The notes: generated from the letters alone by a model not told the origin. Positions 17,538 to 26,389 are shown, counted from the stretch's first letter. The stretch: DNA of 64,000 nucleotides from Nocardia sp. NRRL S-836 (GCF_001279525.1 NZ_LGDY01000125.1:124001-188000), one strand, 5' to 3'. Translations and numbers: made by a program.

Positions 17538-20459
17538 TCACGACATCGCCACCCGCAGCTCATCCACCTCCGCCTGGAACCCGGCCGCGGTCAACGTCTC
17601 CTCAGCCCGCCGCCAGTACCCCCGAGCCTCCTCCCCCCGCCCGCACCGCTCCAACGCATCCCCCATGACGCGCAACGACCGCCCGAGCTCTGGCGGCGAG
17701 TCCATCTGCCGCACCTCGTCCAGCGCGAGCGTCGCCAGCCGCAACGCCTCCTCCGGCGCCGAGACGAGCCCGGACCGCAGCCGCCACACCCAGATCCGCC
17801 CCTGCCGGTCGTCGTGTTCCTCGAAGAACTCCCACGCCTGCCGCAGCTGCTCCTCGGCCGGCCCGGCAGCCCCCGAGCGCACCAGTGTGTCCGCCAGGAA
17901 CAGCCGGATGTTCGCCGCCATGTCCGGGTCGCCGAGCTTCTGCGCCGCCGCCAGCGACGACCGCAGGAACGTCGCCGACAGGTCCAGCTCGCCGGTGAAC
18001 TGGTGCAGCCGCCCCAGTTCGAGCGTCGCCATCAGCTCGCTCTGCTCGTCGCCCAGCTGCCCGGCCAGGCGCCGCGCGCGTTCCAGGTAGCCCTGCGCGG
18101 CCGTCAGCCCGCCGGCGCGGCGTTCGATGGCGCCCAGCGAGCAGAGGACCTCGATCTCGCCGTGCGGGTTGCCGGAGGCGACGAACCGGGCCATCGCCTC
18201 GCGGTGTGCCGCGCGGGCCTCCAGCGACCGGCCGCTCCACTCGTGCATCCAGCCCATGCCGTACCAGCCGTAGGCCTCGCCCCACGCGTCGCCGGCCTGC
18301 GCGAACCCCTCCTGGGCGGCCTGGAAGTTGCGTGACGCCTCGGTGTAGTCGTGCAGTCGCACGCACAGGATGCCGCGCTGCTGGAACAGCACGGGCTTGC
18401 GGGAGGCGGGGCCGTGGGTCAGGCCGATCTGGTTGAGCTGCTCCCAGTCGTCGAAGCGGGCGCGCAGGTCGCAGAACGCCGACGAGCGGATCGCCAGGTC
18501 CGCCGCCAGGTCGCCGTGGCCCAGCGCGGCGGCCTGGGTCAGCACCGCCTGGATGTTGAGCCACTCCGCGTCGAACCACTCGGCGGCGTCGCCCAGGTCG
18601 AACGGCCGCAGTGGCAGCGGTTCCAGCCGGATGCCCTGGTGCGGCAGGTCGGCGTCGGCACGCGCGACCAGGTTCAGCCAGTGCTCGAACAGCGGTTTCA
18701 GCGCGACGGCCGGGTCCTCGTCGGCGGCTTCCCGGCCGAACGCGCGCAGCAGGTCGTGCAGGCGGTAGCGCACCTGGCCCACGGCGTCGCGGCCCGCGTA
18801 GTCGACGAGGCGGGCGTCCACGAGGGCCTCGACGTGGTCCTCGGCGTCGTCCAGGTCCAGGCCCAGCAACGGCGACGCCACCCACGCCGGGAAGTCCGGC
18901 GTGTCGACCAGTGACAGCAGGCGGAACGCGCGGCGGTGCGTCTCGCCGAGGCCGTCGTAGGACAGGGCCAGCGACGCCCGCACGTCGAGGTCGCCCAGCG
19001 ACAGCTCGTCGAAGCGGCGGCGTTCGTCGGACAGGCGGCCGGCGAGCTTCGCGAGCTGCCAGTGCGGGCGGGCGACCAGCCGGGCGGCCGCGACGCGCAA
19101 CGCCAGCGGCAGCTGCCCGCAGTAGGTCACGATCGCCTGCGCCGCAGCGGGTTCCGCGGCCACCCGCGCGTCACCCAGTGCCGATCGCAGCAGCCCCAGC
19201 GCGTCCGCGGCGGGCAGCACGTCGAGCGGCACGACGTGCGCGGCCTCCAGGCCCGCGAGCGCCGCCCGTGACGTCACCAGCGCCGCACCGGAGGACGTGC
19301 CGGGCAGCAACGGCCGCACCTGGGCCTCGTTGACCGCGTTGTCGAGCACGACCAGGATCCGCCGGTCCGACAACAGGTCCCGGTACAGGTCGACCCGGTC
19401 GTCCACAGAGGACGGGATGGCGCCGCCGGACACACCGAGGCCGCGCAGCAGCCGGTCCAGGGCCGCCGCCGGTTCGACCGGCTTCTGCTCGCCACCGCGC
19501 AGGTTCAGGTACAGCTGGCCGTCGGGGAACGCGTCGCGCACCAGGTGCGCGCAGTGCACGGCCAGCGAGGTCTTGCCGACCCCGCCGGACCCGGTGATCG
19601 TCCACGTGCCACCGCGGCGCAGCCCGGCCGTCAGCCGCGCCACCTCGTCCGCGCGGCCGGAGAAGTCGCCGACCGCGGGCGGCAGCCACGACGGTCCCGA
19701 CTGGACGGACACCGGTGCGGACGACCCCGCCAGCACCTCCATGTGCAACGCGCGCAGCTCGGCGTTCGGGTCGATGCCCAGCTCGTCGGCGAGCACCTCG
19801 CTGGCCCTGCGGTAGACGTCGAGCGCCTGCGCCTGCTGGCCGGTGCGGTGCAGGGCGAGCATCAGCTGGTACCAGAAGCGTTCGCGCAGCGGGTGCTGGG
19901 CGACCAGCGAGCGCAGCTCGTCGACGAGCTGGTCGTGCCGTCCCAGCTGGAGCTCGGCGTCGTTGCGCCGCTCCAGCACCTCCCAGCGCTGCTCGTTCAG
20001 CCGTTGCACGTCGGTCTGCTCCATCCGCAACGACGACAGCTGGTCGAGCGCGGGCCCCCGCCACAACGCCGCCGCCTCGCCGAGCAGCCGCGCCTCGGTC
20101 TCCAGGTCCGGAGCGCGCCTGGCCTCGGCCCGCAGCCGCTGGAACGTCAGCAGGTCGAGCTGGTCGTCCGTGACGTGGATCGAGTAGCCGGTCGGCCACG
20201 TGCGGACGAGCTTGCGGTCGGCGAGGTCGTCCAGCGACTGCCTCAACCGCATGACGTACGTCTGCAGTGTCGCGCGCGCCGAGCCGGAAGGTTCCTCGCC
20301 CCACAGGTGTTCCATCAGCTCGTAGGACGACACCGGCGCGTTGGCCTTCATCAGCAGCGCGGCGAGCAGGACGCGCTGTTTGGCCGAGCGCAGTTCCACA
20401 GCTTGGCCCGAGTCGATGACCTGCAACGATCCGAGAACCTTGAACTCCCACCGCGGCAT
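17538..20459 (-). CDS. AfsR-type regulator (SARP-NB-ARC-TPR)
   Basis: 973 residues in the AfsR layout. An OmpR-like winged helix (1-95; FKVLGSLQVIDSGQAVELRSAKQRVLLAALL) is followed by a bacterial transcriptional activation domain (about 98-245). Then comes an NB-ARC ATPase with Walker A GSGGVGKTS near residue 290 and IRRSLVVLDNAVN-like Walker B, and C-terminal TPR-like helices. Such proteins activate secondary-metabolism or morphology genes and bind heptamer direct repeats 11 bp apart. A matching repeat sits just upstream (20491-20508). It diverges from a small exported protein gene. Confidence 0.92.
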   Translation of the reverse strand: MPRWEFKVLGSLQVIDSGQAVELRSAKQRVLLAALLMKANAPVSSYELMEHLWGEEPSGSARATLQTYVMRLRQSLDDLADRKLVRTWPTGYSIHVTDDQLDLLTFQRLRAEARRAPDLETEARLLGEAAALWRGPALDQLSSLRMEQTDVQRLNEQRWEVLERRNDAELQLGRHDQLVDELRSLVAQHPLRERFWYQLMLALHRTGQQAQALDVYRRASEVLADELGIDPNAELRALHMEVLAGSSAPVSVQSGPSWLPPAVGDFSGRADEVARLTAGLRRGGTWTITGSGGVGKTSLAVHCAHLVRDAFPDGQLYLNLRGGEQKPVEPAAALDRLLRGLGVSGGAIPSSVDDRVDLYRDLLSDRRILVVLDNAVNEAQVRPLLPGTSSGAALVTSRAALAGLEAAHVVPLDVLPAADALGLLRSALGDARVAAEPAAAQAIVTYCGQLPLALRVAAARLVARPHWQLAKLAGRLSDERRRFDELSLGDLDVRASLALSYDGLGETHRRAFRLLSLVDTPDFPAWVASPLLGLDLDDAEDHVEALVDARLVDYAGRDAVGQVRYRLHDLLRAFGREAADEDPAVALKPLFEHWLNLVARADADLPHQGIRLEPLPLRPFDLGDAAEWFDAEWLNIQAVLTQAAALGHGDLAADLAIRSSAFCDLRARFDDWEQLNQIGLTHGPASRKPVLFQQRGILCVRLHDYTEASRNFQAAQEGFAQAGDAWGEAYGWYGMGWMHEWSGRSLEARAAHREAMARFVASGNPHGEIEVLCSLGAIERRAGGLTAAQGYLERARRLAGQLGDEQSELMATLELGRLHQFTGELDLSATFLRSSLAAAQKLGDPDMAANIRLFLADTLVRSGAAGPAEEQLRQAWEFFEEHDDRQGRIWVWRLRSGLVSAPEEALRLATLALDEVRQMDSPPELGRSLRVMGDALERCGRGEEARGYWRRAEETLTAAGFQAEVDELRVAMS

Positions 20460-20490
20460 GGCCCGATCCTAACCAGCCGGTAACCCAAGG

Positions 20491-20509
20491 TGTCAGCGAA
20501 ATGTCAGCG
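20491..20509. promoter_or_regulatory. SARP-type direct repeat
   Basis: TGTCAGC-GAAA-TGTCAGC: two identical heptamers with a 4-bp spacer (11-bp period), the geometry bound by SARP regulators, in the 72-bp gap between the AfsR-type gene and the divergent exported-protein gene. The extended 13-mer GGTGTCAGCGAAA occurs again at 22259-22271. Confidence 0.55.
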
Positions 20510-20531
20510 GGTGACGTGATGCTTCTCGCCC

Positions 20532-20969
20532 ATGAAGAGGACAACCTTCCTCGCCGTCGCCGCGTTGCTCCTGGGTGTCGTGACGTCCGGCGAGGCGCAG
20601 GCCGAGAGCGCTCCCGGCTGCGGGCCGGTGACGCAGATCGGCAAGACCGCCTACATCGGGTCCGGCGGGCAGAAGTGGGCCTCGGTCAAGCAGTTCAAGG
20701 GCTGTGGCAAGAACTGGGCCTACATCTACACCTGGGACAGCGTCCACGGCGGCGGTGCGCCGTACACGCCCGAGTTCGTCATCATCGAGAAGTGGGGCAA
20801 CGAGTGGTCACGTGAGCCGTACGGCCACGCGGGCCGCAGGGACGGCGGCTACCGGCAGCAGGAGCTGTGGTCGTCCGGCACGGACACGCTGAACACCTGC
20901 ACCTCCGCCTACGCCGAGTGGAACTCCGGCGCCATGGTCTACCGCGCCAGCACCGAGATCCGCTGCTGA
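20532..20969 (+). CDS. Small exported protein, hypothetical
   Basis: 145 residues with a Sec signal peptide (KRTTFLAVAALLLGVVTSGEAQA, likely cleaved after AQA at about residue 24). The mature 120-residue domain has four Cys (CGPVT, GCGKNW, NTCTSA, EIRC), Trp- and Tyr-rich with YIYTWDSVHGGG, suggesting a disulfide-stabilised beta domain. I do not recognise the family; a lectin-like or inhibitor-like fold is possible. Divergent from the AfsR-type gene with the SARP-like repeat between, so it may be a target. A terminator follows 14 nt after its stop. Confidence 0.8.
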   Translation: MKRTTFLAVAALLLGVVTSGEAQAESAPGCGPVTQIGKTAYIGSGGQKWASVKQFKGCGKNWAYIYTWDSVHGGGAPYTPEFVIIEKWGNEWSREPYGHAGRRDGGYRQQELWSSGTDTLNTCTSAYAEWNSGAMVYRASTEIRC

Positions 20970-20982
20970 CACCCCTGAACCG

Positions 20983-21020
20983 GGAGCGGCACCCTTGGCC
21001 CCCCAGCGGGGTGCCGCTCC
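20983..21020 (+). terminator. Terminator of the exported-protein gene
   Basis: A 12-bp perfect stem (GGAGCGGCACCC / GGGTGCCGCTCC) with a 14-nt loop lies 14 nt after the stop at 20969. It lies between convergent genes and could act on both. Confidence 0.8.
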
Positions 21021-21087
21021 TGCTCGACGGCGTCGCCGGGGTTCGAAGCCCAACCTCTCCTCGGGCCCTGGCGACGCCTTCCACGGC

Positions 21088-22047
21088 TCAGGCCGCGCCC
21101 CTGGGTGCCGCCATGAACTCCCCCAGCCGCGCGCACAGCTCGTCGGCGGCCTCGTTGCCGCGCAGCCGTTCCGCCTCCTTCTTCAACGGCCGCATCCGGT
21201 CCCGCGTCCGCACCGACCTGATCGGCCCGGAGACCTCGATCGCCCGCACCCCGACGTCCCGCGCCTGCTCGGCCTCGTTGCGCACCAGGTGGTTCATCGA
21301 CAGCGCGGCCAGCCGGAACGACTGGCTGCGCGCCGCGTCCGCACCGCAGGAGGCGATCGCCCGCGTCAGCAACGGGATCGCGGACCGCGCGTACCTCACA
21401 TCGCAGGTGCGGGCCAGCTCGGTGTGCACCATGCCGCCGATGGACACCAGGTCGGCCAGGTCGAAGAACCGGGCCCACGGCGGTGGGTCCTCCCGGGACG
21501 AACGGTGGAACTCCTCCTCCGCGCAGGCGAACTGGCGCAAAGCGTGCTTTTCGGCGCCCATCTTCGCCAGCGCCCACGCCTCGTTGGCGTGCAGGATCGC
21601 CATCGCCAGCGTGGAGCCGCTGGCCTGCGCGACGGGCAGGCCGCGGCGGAACGAGGCCAGCGCGTCCTCGGCGAGCTCGTGGTGCAGGTGCACGCGGCCC
21701 ATGCGGTAGAGGATGTTCGCCTCCAACGCGCAGTTGCCGGCCGCGCGCGCGAGGTCCATCGCACGGCCGAAGTGGAGGTGCGCCGACTCCAGCAGGCCCA
21801 GGTCGAACGACGCCCAGCCGGCCAGGTTGTGCAGGTCCGCGACGGCCACCTGCAGGCGCCGCAGCACACGGGCCGGCTCGCCGGTGCCGAGCAACGGGGT
21901 GGCCCAGTTCAACAGGGCCACACAGGCGTCCCGGCAGGCACCGCCACCGTATTCGTGGTCCAGCGCACGGAGCGCGCTGGTCAACGTTTCCACGTGCCGC
22001 ACGTCTGTTCTGTCCACGCGAGCGGGAAATGCGTCACCGTCGAACAT
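21088..22047 (-). CDS. TPR sensor-like regulator without DNA-binding domain
   Basis: 319 residues, almost all alpha-helical. It resembles the C-terminal sensor half of actinomycete XRE-TPR regulators: VDRTDVRHVETLTSALRALDHEYGGG opens that domain, followed by TPR-like repeats (GWASFDLGLLESAHLHFGRAMDLARAAG). No N-terminal helix-turn-helix precedes it. The ATG at 22047 follows AGGAGGG by about 7 nt, which rules out the upstream in-frame ATG (its codons form the Shine-Dalgarno). It may act as a partner or titrator of a complete XRE protein. Related TPR regulators occur in the integrated element (38863-40035 and 47268-48419). Confidence 0.75.
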   Translation of the reverse strand: MFDGDAFPARVDRTDVRHVETLTSALRALDHEYGGGACRDACVALLNWATPLLGTGEPARVLRRLQVAVADLHNLAGWASFDLGLLESAHLHFGRAMDLARAAGNCALEANILYRMGRVHLHHELAEDALASFRRGLPVAQASGSTLAMAILHANEAWALAKMGAEKHALRQFACAEEEFHRSSREDPPPWARFFDLADLVSIGGMVHTELARTCDVRYARSAIPLLTRAIASCGADAARSQSFRLAALSMNHLVRNEAEQARDVGVRAIEVSGPIRSVRTRDRMRPLKKEAERLRGNEAADELCARLGEFMAAPRGAA

Positions 22048-22180
22048 CGCTGGCCCTCCTGACATGCGTCGGCCACCCGCCGGAACGGGTACCCGCCACA
22101 CCACCGGTACTCACCGCCCCGTCGTCACCATCTCGTCGTCCGCCCTGGCCGGGAAGGGTCTTTCGGCTCCGGGAACGGAC

Positions 22181-22220
22181 GTGGGCGCGCCCGCCACAGC
22201 GGTGTGGCGGGCGCGCCCAC
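22181..22220 (-). terminator. Terminator after the second P450-ferredoxin unit
   Basis: A perfect 18-bp stem (GTGGGCGCGCCCGCCACA / TGTGGCGGGCGCGCCCAC) closed by GCGG, 104 nt after the ferredoxin stop. It is the strongest hairpin in the window. Confidence 0.85.
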
Positions 22221-22323
22221 GATTCTGGACGAACAGCGTGACGGGAAAGGGCCATCGAGGTGTCAGCGAAAGGGTGCTGATTCCATTCCCGGTGATGACG
22301 CCTCACCGGAACGGCCGATCAAG

Positions 22324-22518
22324 TCACTCTTCCAGGGTCACCACCCCGGCGGGGCACCGGTCCACCGCGTCACGCACCCCCGGCAACAGGCTCGCCGGCG
22401 GTTCCGGCAGCAGCACGAGACCCGTGCCGGTCTCGTCGGACTGGTCGAACACCTCCGGTGCGGCGAGCACGCACTGGCCCGCCCCGATGCACCTCTCCTG
22501 GTCTATCCGGACGACCAT
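22324..22518 (-). CDS. Single-cluster ferredoxin, partner of the second P450
   Basis: 64 residues with RCIGAGQCV and a later RCPAG, the CX5CXnCP ligand pattern of [3Fe-4S] P450 ferredoxins. The ATG at 22518 lies 2 nt after the P450 stop in TGGTGAGCATG, the same junction as in the first pair. Distinct in sequence from the 15797-15988 ferredoxin, so the two pairs are old duplicates or independent acquisitions. Confidence 0.93.
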   Translation of the reverse strand: MVVRIDQERCIGAGQCVLAAPEVFDQSDETGTGLVLLPEPPASLLPGVRDAVDRCPAGVVTLEE

Positions 22519-22520
22519 GC

Positions 22521-23714
22521 TCACCACACCACCGGGATCTCGGCAGCGCCGTAGGTGATCATGTCGTTGCGGTAGGTCAGCTGCGTGACGGGCACGGCCG
22601 GGCGCAGGTCCGGGAACCGCTCGAACAGCGACCGCAGGCCGATCTGGAGCTCGGCGCGGGCCAGGTTGGCGCCCAGGCACTGGTGCGGGCCGAAGCCGAA
22701 ACCCAGGTGCGACACGGCGTCGCGCTCCAGGTCGAGCTCCCCGGCCCGCGGGCAGAGCTCCTCGTCGAGGTTCGCCATCAGCGACACGCTCACCCAGTCG
22801 CCCGCCTTGATCAGCACGCCGTCGACCTCGACGTCCTCGGTCGCGCGCCGGGTGAGGCCGGGACCGCCGAGCTGGCCGATGGTGTAGCGCATCAGCTCCT
22901 CGACCACCACGTCGGCGCGGCCGGGGTCGCGCCGCAGGACCTCCAGCTGGTCGGGGCGCTCGAACAGGTGCAGCGTGAACAGGCCGAGGAAGTTCGACGT
23001 GGTCTCGTGCCCGGCCGCCAGCAGCCCGATGCACAGGAAGATCAGCTCTTCCATGCTGAAGTCGGTGTCGTTGGCCATCAGGCCGATCAGGTCGTCGTTC
23101 GTGCCGGCGGCCTTCTTCGCGGCGACGATCGGCGCGAGCACCTCGGCGAGCTTGGTGGCGTGCGCGAGGTACTCGTCCTTCGAGCCGTTCTTGCCGAACA
23201 TCTCCCCCGCGGTGGCCTGGAACAGCTCCTGGTGCTCCGGCGGCACGCCCAGCAGCTCGGCGATCACCAGCGACGGCAGCGGCAGGCACAGCGAGCTGAC
23301 CAGGTCGGCCGGTGCGCCCTTGGCCTCCATCGCGTCGAGGTGCTCGTCGACGATCTGCTGGATGCGTGGACGCAGCTGGTTCATCCGCTTGACCATGAAC
23401 CCGCGCGAGAGCGGACGGCGCAGCCGCAGGTGCGCCTCGCCGTCGATGGCGTTGATGTTGCCCGGCTGGTCGGCGTCGAGGACCGGTTCACCGTCGTCGG
23501 TGCGCATCTCCGGGTGGCCGCCCTTGCGGGTGCTGAAGCGCGGGTCGGACAGCACCTTCCGCACACCGGCGTAGCTGGAGACCACCCACGCCTCGACGCC
23601 GTTGGGCCACAGCATCTTGACCGGGCCGTCGCTGACGGCCTCCGCGAACCCGATCGGCGGCTGGAGGGGGTGGTCGCGTTCGTGGTGAACGGGGCAGACA
23701 GCGGCTTCGGTCAC
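22521..23714 (-). CDS. Cytochrome P450 (second P450-ferredoxin pair)
   Basis: 397 residues. Features are the I-helix motif LLAAGHETTSNF (about 235-246), ExxR in EELMRY, and heme loop FGFGPHQCLGANLA with the ligand Cys. The N-terminal region (VCPVHHERDHPLQPP) is like CYP105/CYP107 proteins. The GTG at 23714 follows GAAGGGAA at a proper distance; the upstream open stretch would cover a palindromic operator. It lies 95 bp downstream of a TetR gene in the same direction and is followed at once by its ferredoxin. Substrate unknown; TetR control suggests detoxification or catabolism. Confidence 0.95.
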   Translation of the reverse strand: MTEAAVCPVHHERDHPLQPPIGFAEAVSDGPVKMLWPNGVEAWVVSSYAGVRKVLSDPRFSTRKGGHPEMRTDDGEPVLDADQPGNINAIDGEAHLRLRRPLSRGFMVKRMNQLRPRIQQIVDEHLDAMEAKGAPADLVSSLCLPLPSLVIAELLGVPPEHQELFQATAGEMFGKNGSKDEYLAHATKLAEVLAPIVAAKKAAGTNDDLIGLMANDTDFSMEELIFLCIGLLAAGHETTSNFLGLFTLHLFERPDQLEVLRRDPGRADVVVEELMRYTIGQLGGPGLTRRATEDVEVDGVLIKAGDWVSVSLMANLDEELCPRAGELDLERDAVSHLGFGFGPHQCLGANLARAELQIGLRSLFERFPDLRPAVPVTQLTYRNDMITYGAAEIPVVW

Positions 23715-23729
23715 GGTGTTCCCTTCAAC

Positions 23730-23745
23730 AGAACAGAACTGTTCT
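23730..23745. promoter_or_regulatory. Probable TetR operator of the P450-ferredoxin unit
   Basis: AGAACAG-AA-CTGTTCT is a perfect 7-2-7 inverted repeat, 15 bp upstream of the P450 start and downstream of the TetR gene. It is AT-rich against the background. Confidence 0.55.
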
Positions 23746-23809
23746 TTTGCGTCCATGACCGAACGTAGCGCAGCAGCTACTCCGTGACGAGTGGTTCGGT
23801 GGCGAAGGA

Positions 23810-24358
23810 TCAGCCGATCAGCGGTCTCAGCAGGCCGTCGACGATGCCCCCGACCACGTCGTGTTCCGCCGACCGCAGCACGAACGTCGAGACCAGCGCG
23901 GTCAGCAGGAACTCGGCGTCGAGGTCGCGCGGCAGCTCACCGCGGGCCTTCGCCCGGTCCACGGCCACGCGCAGCGGCTCGGTGTAGGTGCGGTCGATGT
24001 GCTCCTCGCGCAGCCGCACGAGGTCGGCGTCCTGCCTGCTGCCCTCCAGCAGGCCGAGGAAGATCCCCGCCAGGTCGAACGGCATCGGCTCGCCCCACGA
24101 CCGCATGATCGCCCGCACGTCCTCGGCGAACGAGCCCTCGTCCGGCTGGGCCAGCACCGGCATGTTCGCCTTCAGCGCGTCCACGATCAGCCGCGCCTTC
24201 GAGGGCCAGCGCTGGTAGAGGCTCGCCTTGCTCGCCCTGGCCCGGCTCGCGACGAGGTCCATGTTGAACCGGGCGTACCCGACGTCGGCGAACACGTGGA
24301 GCACGGCGGCGAAGACCTCCTGCTGACGCGCAGGCGTGTCCAAAGGCGTGCGGCCCAC
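23810..24358 (-). CDS. TetR-family regulator upstream of the second P450
   Basis: 182 residues. N-terminal TetR helix-turn-helix (residues 10-58: QEVFAAVLHVFADVGYARFNMDLVASRARASKASLYQRWPSKARLIVDAL), followed by a C-terminal dimer and ligand domain of the TetR_C_16 kind. It precedes the P450-ferredoxin genes by 95 bp in the same direction, and a palindrome lies in the gap, so local control of the pair is likely. Its own start is 19 bp from the end of the glycosyltransferase gene. Confidence 0.9.
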   Translation of the reverse strand: MGRTPLDTPARQQEVFAAVLHVFADVGYARFNMDLVASRARASKASLYQRWPSKARLIVDALKANMPVLAQPDEGSFAEDVRAIMRSWGEPMPFDLAGIFLGLLEGSRQDADLVRLREEHIDRTYTEPLRVAVDRAKARGELPRDLDAEFLLTALVSTFVLRSAEHDVVGGIVDGLLRPLIG

Positions 24359-24377
24359 GGCGCTCCTAGTTGCCGGT

Positions 24378-26267
24378 TCAGGTGCGGGCCACGCTACCGC
24401 CGGGTGCGTCCGCGAGCCGACCCGTGCGCTGGACCGACATCCATTCGAGCCGCGTCCCGTGCAGGGCCGTGACCAACGACTGGATCACCACCGCGTACAT
24501 CAGCTGCCGGTAGACCACCTGCTGCAACGGATACGCCCACAGCGGCTTGAGCGACTCACCGTCCAGCCGCAGCGCATAGCCCGCGCTCGCGGTCTGCAGC
24601 AACAGGAACACCGCCCACACGACGAGCGCCAGCGGTGCGTCAGCGACGATGAACCCGTACAGCACGTACAGGTCCATCACCGGTGCGAGCAGCGGCAGCA
24701 GCAGGTGGAACGCCAGCAGGTACAGCAGGCCGTAGCGGCCCATCGGCCCGTTCTCCAGCAACGCGCCGCGGTGCTTCCACATCGCCTGGAACGTGCCGTA
24801 GGACCACCGGTAGCGCTGCCGGAACAGCCCGCGGACGGTCACCGGCGCCTCGGTCCACGCCCTGGCCTCCGGCCGGTAGGCGACCCGCCAGCCCGCGCGC
24901 GTGATGGCCATCGTGAGATCGGTGTCCTCCGCCAGCGTGTGCTCCGGCACGCCGCCGACGTCGGTCAGCGCGCTGCGCCGGAACGCCCCGACCGCGCCGG
25001 GCACGGTCGGGACGCACCGCAGCGCGTGCAGGATCTGTCTGTCCAGGTTGGACCCCGCGCAGTACTCCAGGTGCTGCCAGCGGCCGAGCAGGCCCTGCCG
25101 GTTGCCGACCTTGGCGTTGCCCGACACCGCGCCGACGCCGGTGTCCGCGAACGGCTGCACGAGCTGGCCGATCGTGTCCGGCTCGAAGATCGTGTCGCCG
25201 TCGAGCAGCACCAGCAGCTCGTGGCGGGCCGCGCGGATTCCGGTGTTCAACGCGGCCGGCTTGCCCTGGTTGGCCTGGCGGATGACCGTGACGCCTTGCA
25301 GGCCCAGCTCCTCCGCCCGGTCCGCGGTGCCGTCCGTGGAGCCGTCGTCGACCACGACCACCTCGACGTCGGCGAGGTGGGTGTTCGCGGCGATCGACCG
25401 CACCGTGGCCGCGATGTTCACCGCCTCGTTGTACGCCGGGATGATCACCGAGACCGGTGGCGCGATCCACGGTGGTGGCGCGTGTTCGCTCTCGCGGCGC
25501 AGGCGGCGGTCGGTGTGCGCGAGGCCGAGCTGCATGAGGGTCCGCAGGATGCCCAGCAGTGCCGCGACCGCGATCGCCGTGCCCAGCAACGAGAGCACGA
25601 TGCCGCCGTTGCGCTGCGACCACGCGGTGACGGCGCCGGTGAACCGGTCCGCCGCACCGGCCCGCGCCAGGCCGTCGTCGAGCTGGGCGAACCGGTGGCC
25701 GGGTGTCGTCGCCAGCGCACGGGCGACGTCCGCGCCGATGCTGCCGTCGTCGTGCAGCCGGACCACACCGCGGCCCTCCCGCAGCGACATCCGCACCAGC
25801 GTGCCGATGTCCTGGTGGTCGCGGTCGCCGCTGTCGACCTCGACCGGCGCGCCGACCAGTCCCGTGTGGACACCCAGCACGTCGGCCAGCGCGGCCTGCG
25901 CGAACGCCAGGTCGAGCGGGTTCGTCCAGTCGCCCTCGGCGCGGAAGCCGTCGATGCCGATCCGGTGGCCCTCGGCGACGATCCTGCGCGTCACCTCCGG
26001 GTTGCGGGTCACCTGCGTGCCGAGCACGAAGAAGGTCGCCTTGACGTCGACCTCCCGCAGGGCGTCCAGCAGGTGCGGTGTCCACTTCGGATCCGGGCCG
26101 CCGTGGAACGCCAGCGCGACCGTGTGCTCGGGCAGCTCGTGGGTGGCACGGGTGACCTGCACCGGCTCCGGCCGGAGCGCCGTGTACGCGTGGAACGACA
26201 CGACGCACATCAGCACCAGCAGAGCGAGCAGCAGGGACACCCAGTGCAACCGGGGCGCGCGCCTCAC
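24378..26267 (-). CDS. Pseudo-deacetylase / GT2 glycan synthase fusion
   Basis: About 629 residues. An N-terminal membrane anchor is followed by a NodB-like polysaccharide deacetylase domain (about 50-200), a helix, a family-2 glycosyltransferase domain (about 270-500) and three to four C-terminal helices. The GT2 part has VSVIIPAYNEA, VVVDDGSTDGT, LLDGDT, EDTDLT and QRYRWSYGT (the Q-x-x-R-W product-site motif), so it should be a processive beta-glycan synthase like PgaC or hyaluronan synthase. The NodB domain has lost its metal and catalytic residues: FHGGPDP replaces FDDGPDP, and the HSH-type motif reads GIDGF. The GTG at 26267 overlaps the stop of a 41-codon gene by 4 nt. Confidence 0.88.
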   Translation of the reverse strand: MRRAPRLHWVSLLLALLVLMCVVSFHAYTALRPEPVQVTRATHELPEHTVALAFHGGPDPKWTPHLLDALREVDVKATFFVLGTQVTRNPEVTRRIVAEGHRIGIDGFRAEGDWTNPLDLAFAQAALADVLGVHTGLVGAPVEVDSGDRDHQDIGTLVRMSLREGRGVVRLHDDGSIGADVARALATTPGHRFAQLDDGLARAGAADRFTGAVTAWSQRNGGIVLSLLGTAIAVAALLGILRTLMQLGLAHTDRRLRRESEHAPPPWIAPPVSVIIPAYNEAVNIAATVRSIAANTHLADVEVVVVDDGSTDGTADRAEELGLQGVTVIRQANQGKPAALNTGIRAARHELLVLLDGDTIFEPDTIGQLVQPFADTGVGAVSGNAKVGNRQGLLGRWQHLEYCAGSNLDRQILHALRCVPTVPGAVGAFRRSALTDVGGVPEHTLAEDTDLTMAITRAGWRVAYRPEARAWTEAPVTVRGLFRQRYRWSYGTFQAMWKHRGALLENGPMGRYGLLYLLAFHLLLPLLAPVMDLYVLYGFIVADAPLALVVWAVFLLLQTASAGYALRLDGESLKPLWAYPLQQVVYRQLMYAVVIQSLVTALHGTRLEWMSVQRTGRLADAPGGSVART

Positions 26268-26389
26268 CACACCGCCAGCAGCGTGCCACCGACCACCGTC
26301 GCGAACACGATCAACCCGCTCGCCAGCGTGACGCTGACCAGCTTCGCGACTACCCGTCTGCCGCCGTTGCCGTCGACGAAGACCTGCAT
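26264..26389 (-). CDS. 41-residue membrane peptide, coupled to the GT2 gene
   Basis: Begins MQVFVDGNGGRRVVAKLV and continues with one hydrophobic helix (LASGLIVFATVVGGTLLAVW). The ATG at 26389 follows GGGAAGCGGAA. Its stop overlaps the GT2 start in GTGA, implying translational coupling. It overlaps the upstream membrane-protein gene by 40 nt. It could be a small partner subunit of the glycan synthase, as small membrane proteins accompany PgaC/BcsA-type enzymes; that role is inference. Confidence 0.6.
   Translation of the reverse strand: MQVFVDGNGGRRVVAKLVSVTLASGLIVFATVVGGTLLAVW

Noticed and set aside
9870..23714. A biosynthetic gene cluster joining nos, FAD monooxygenase, ABC-F, P450s and the AfsR-type regulator
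   Set aside because: No polyketide, peptide, terpene or other core synthase is present, and terminators and opposing strands split the genes into separate small units.
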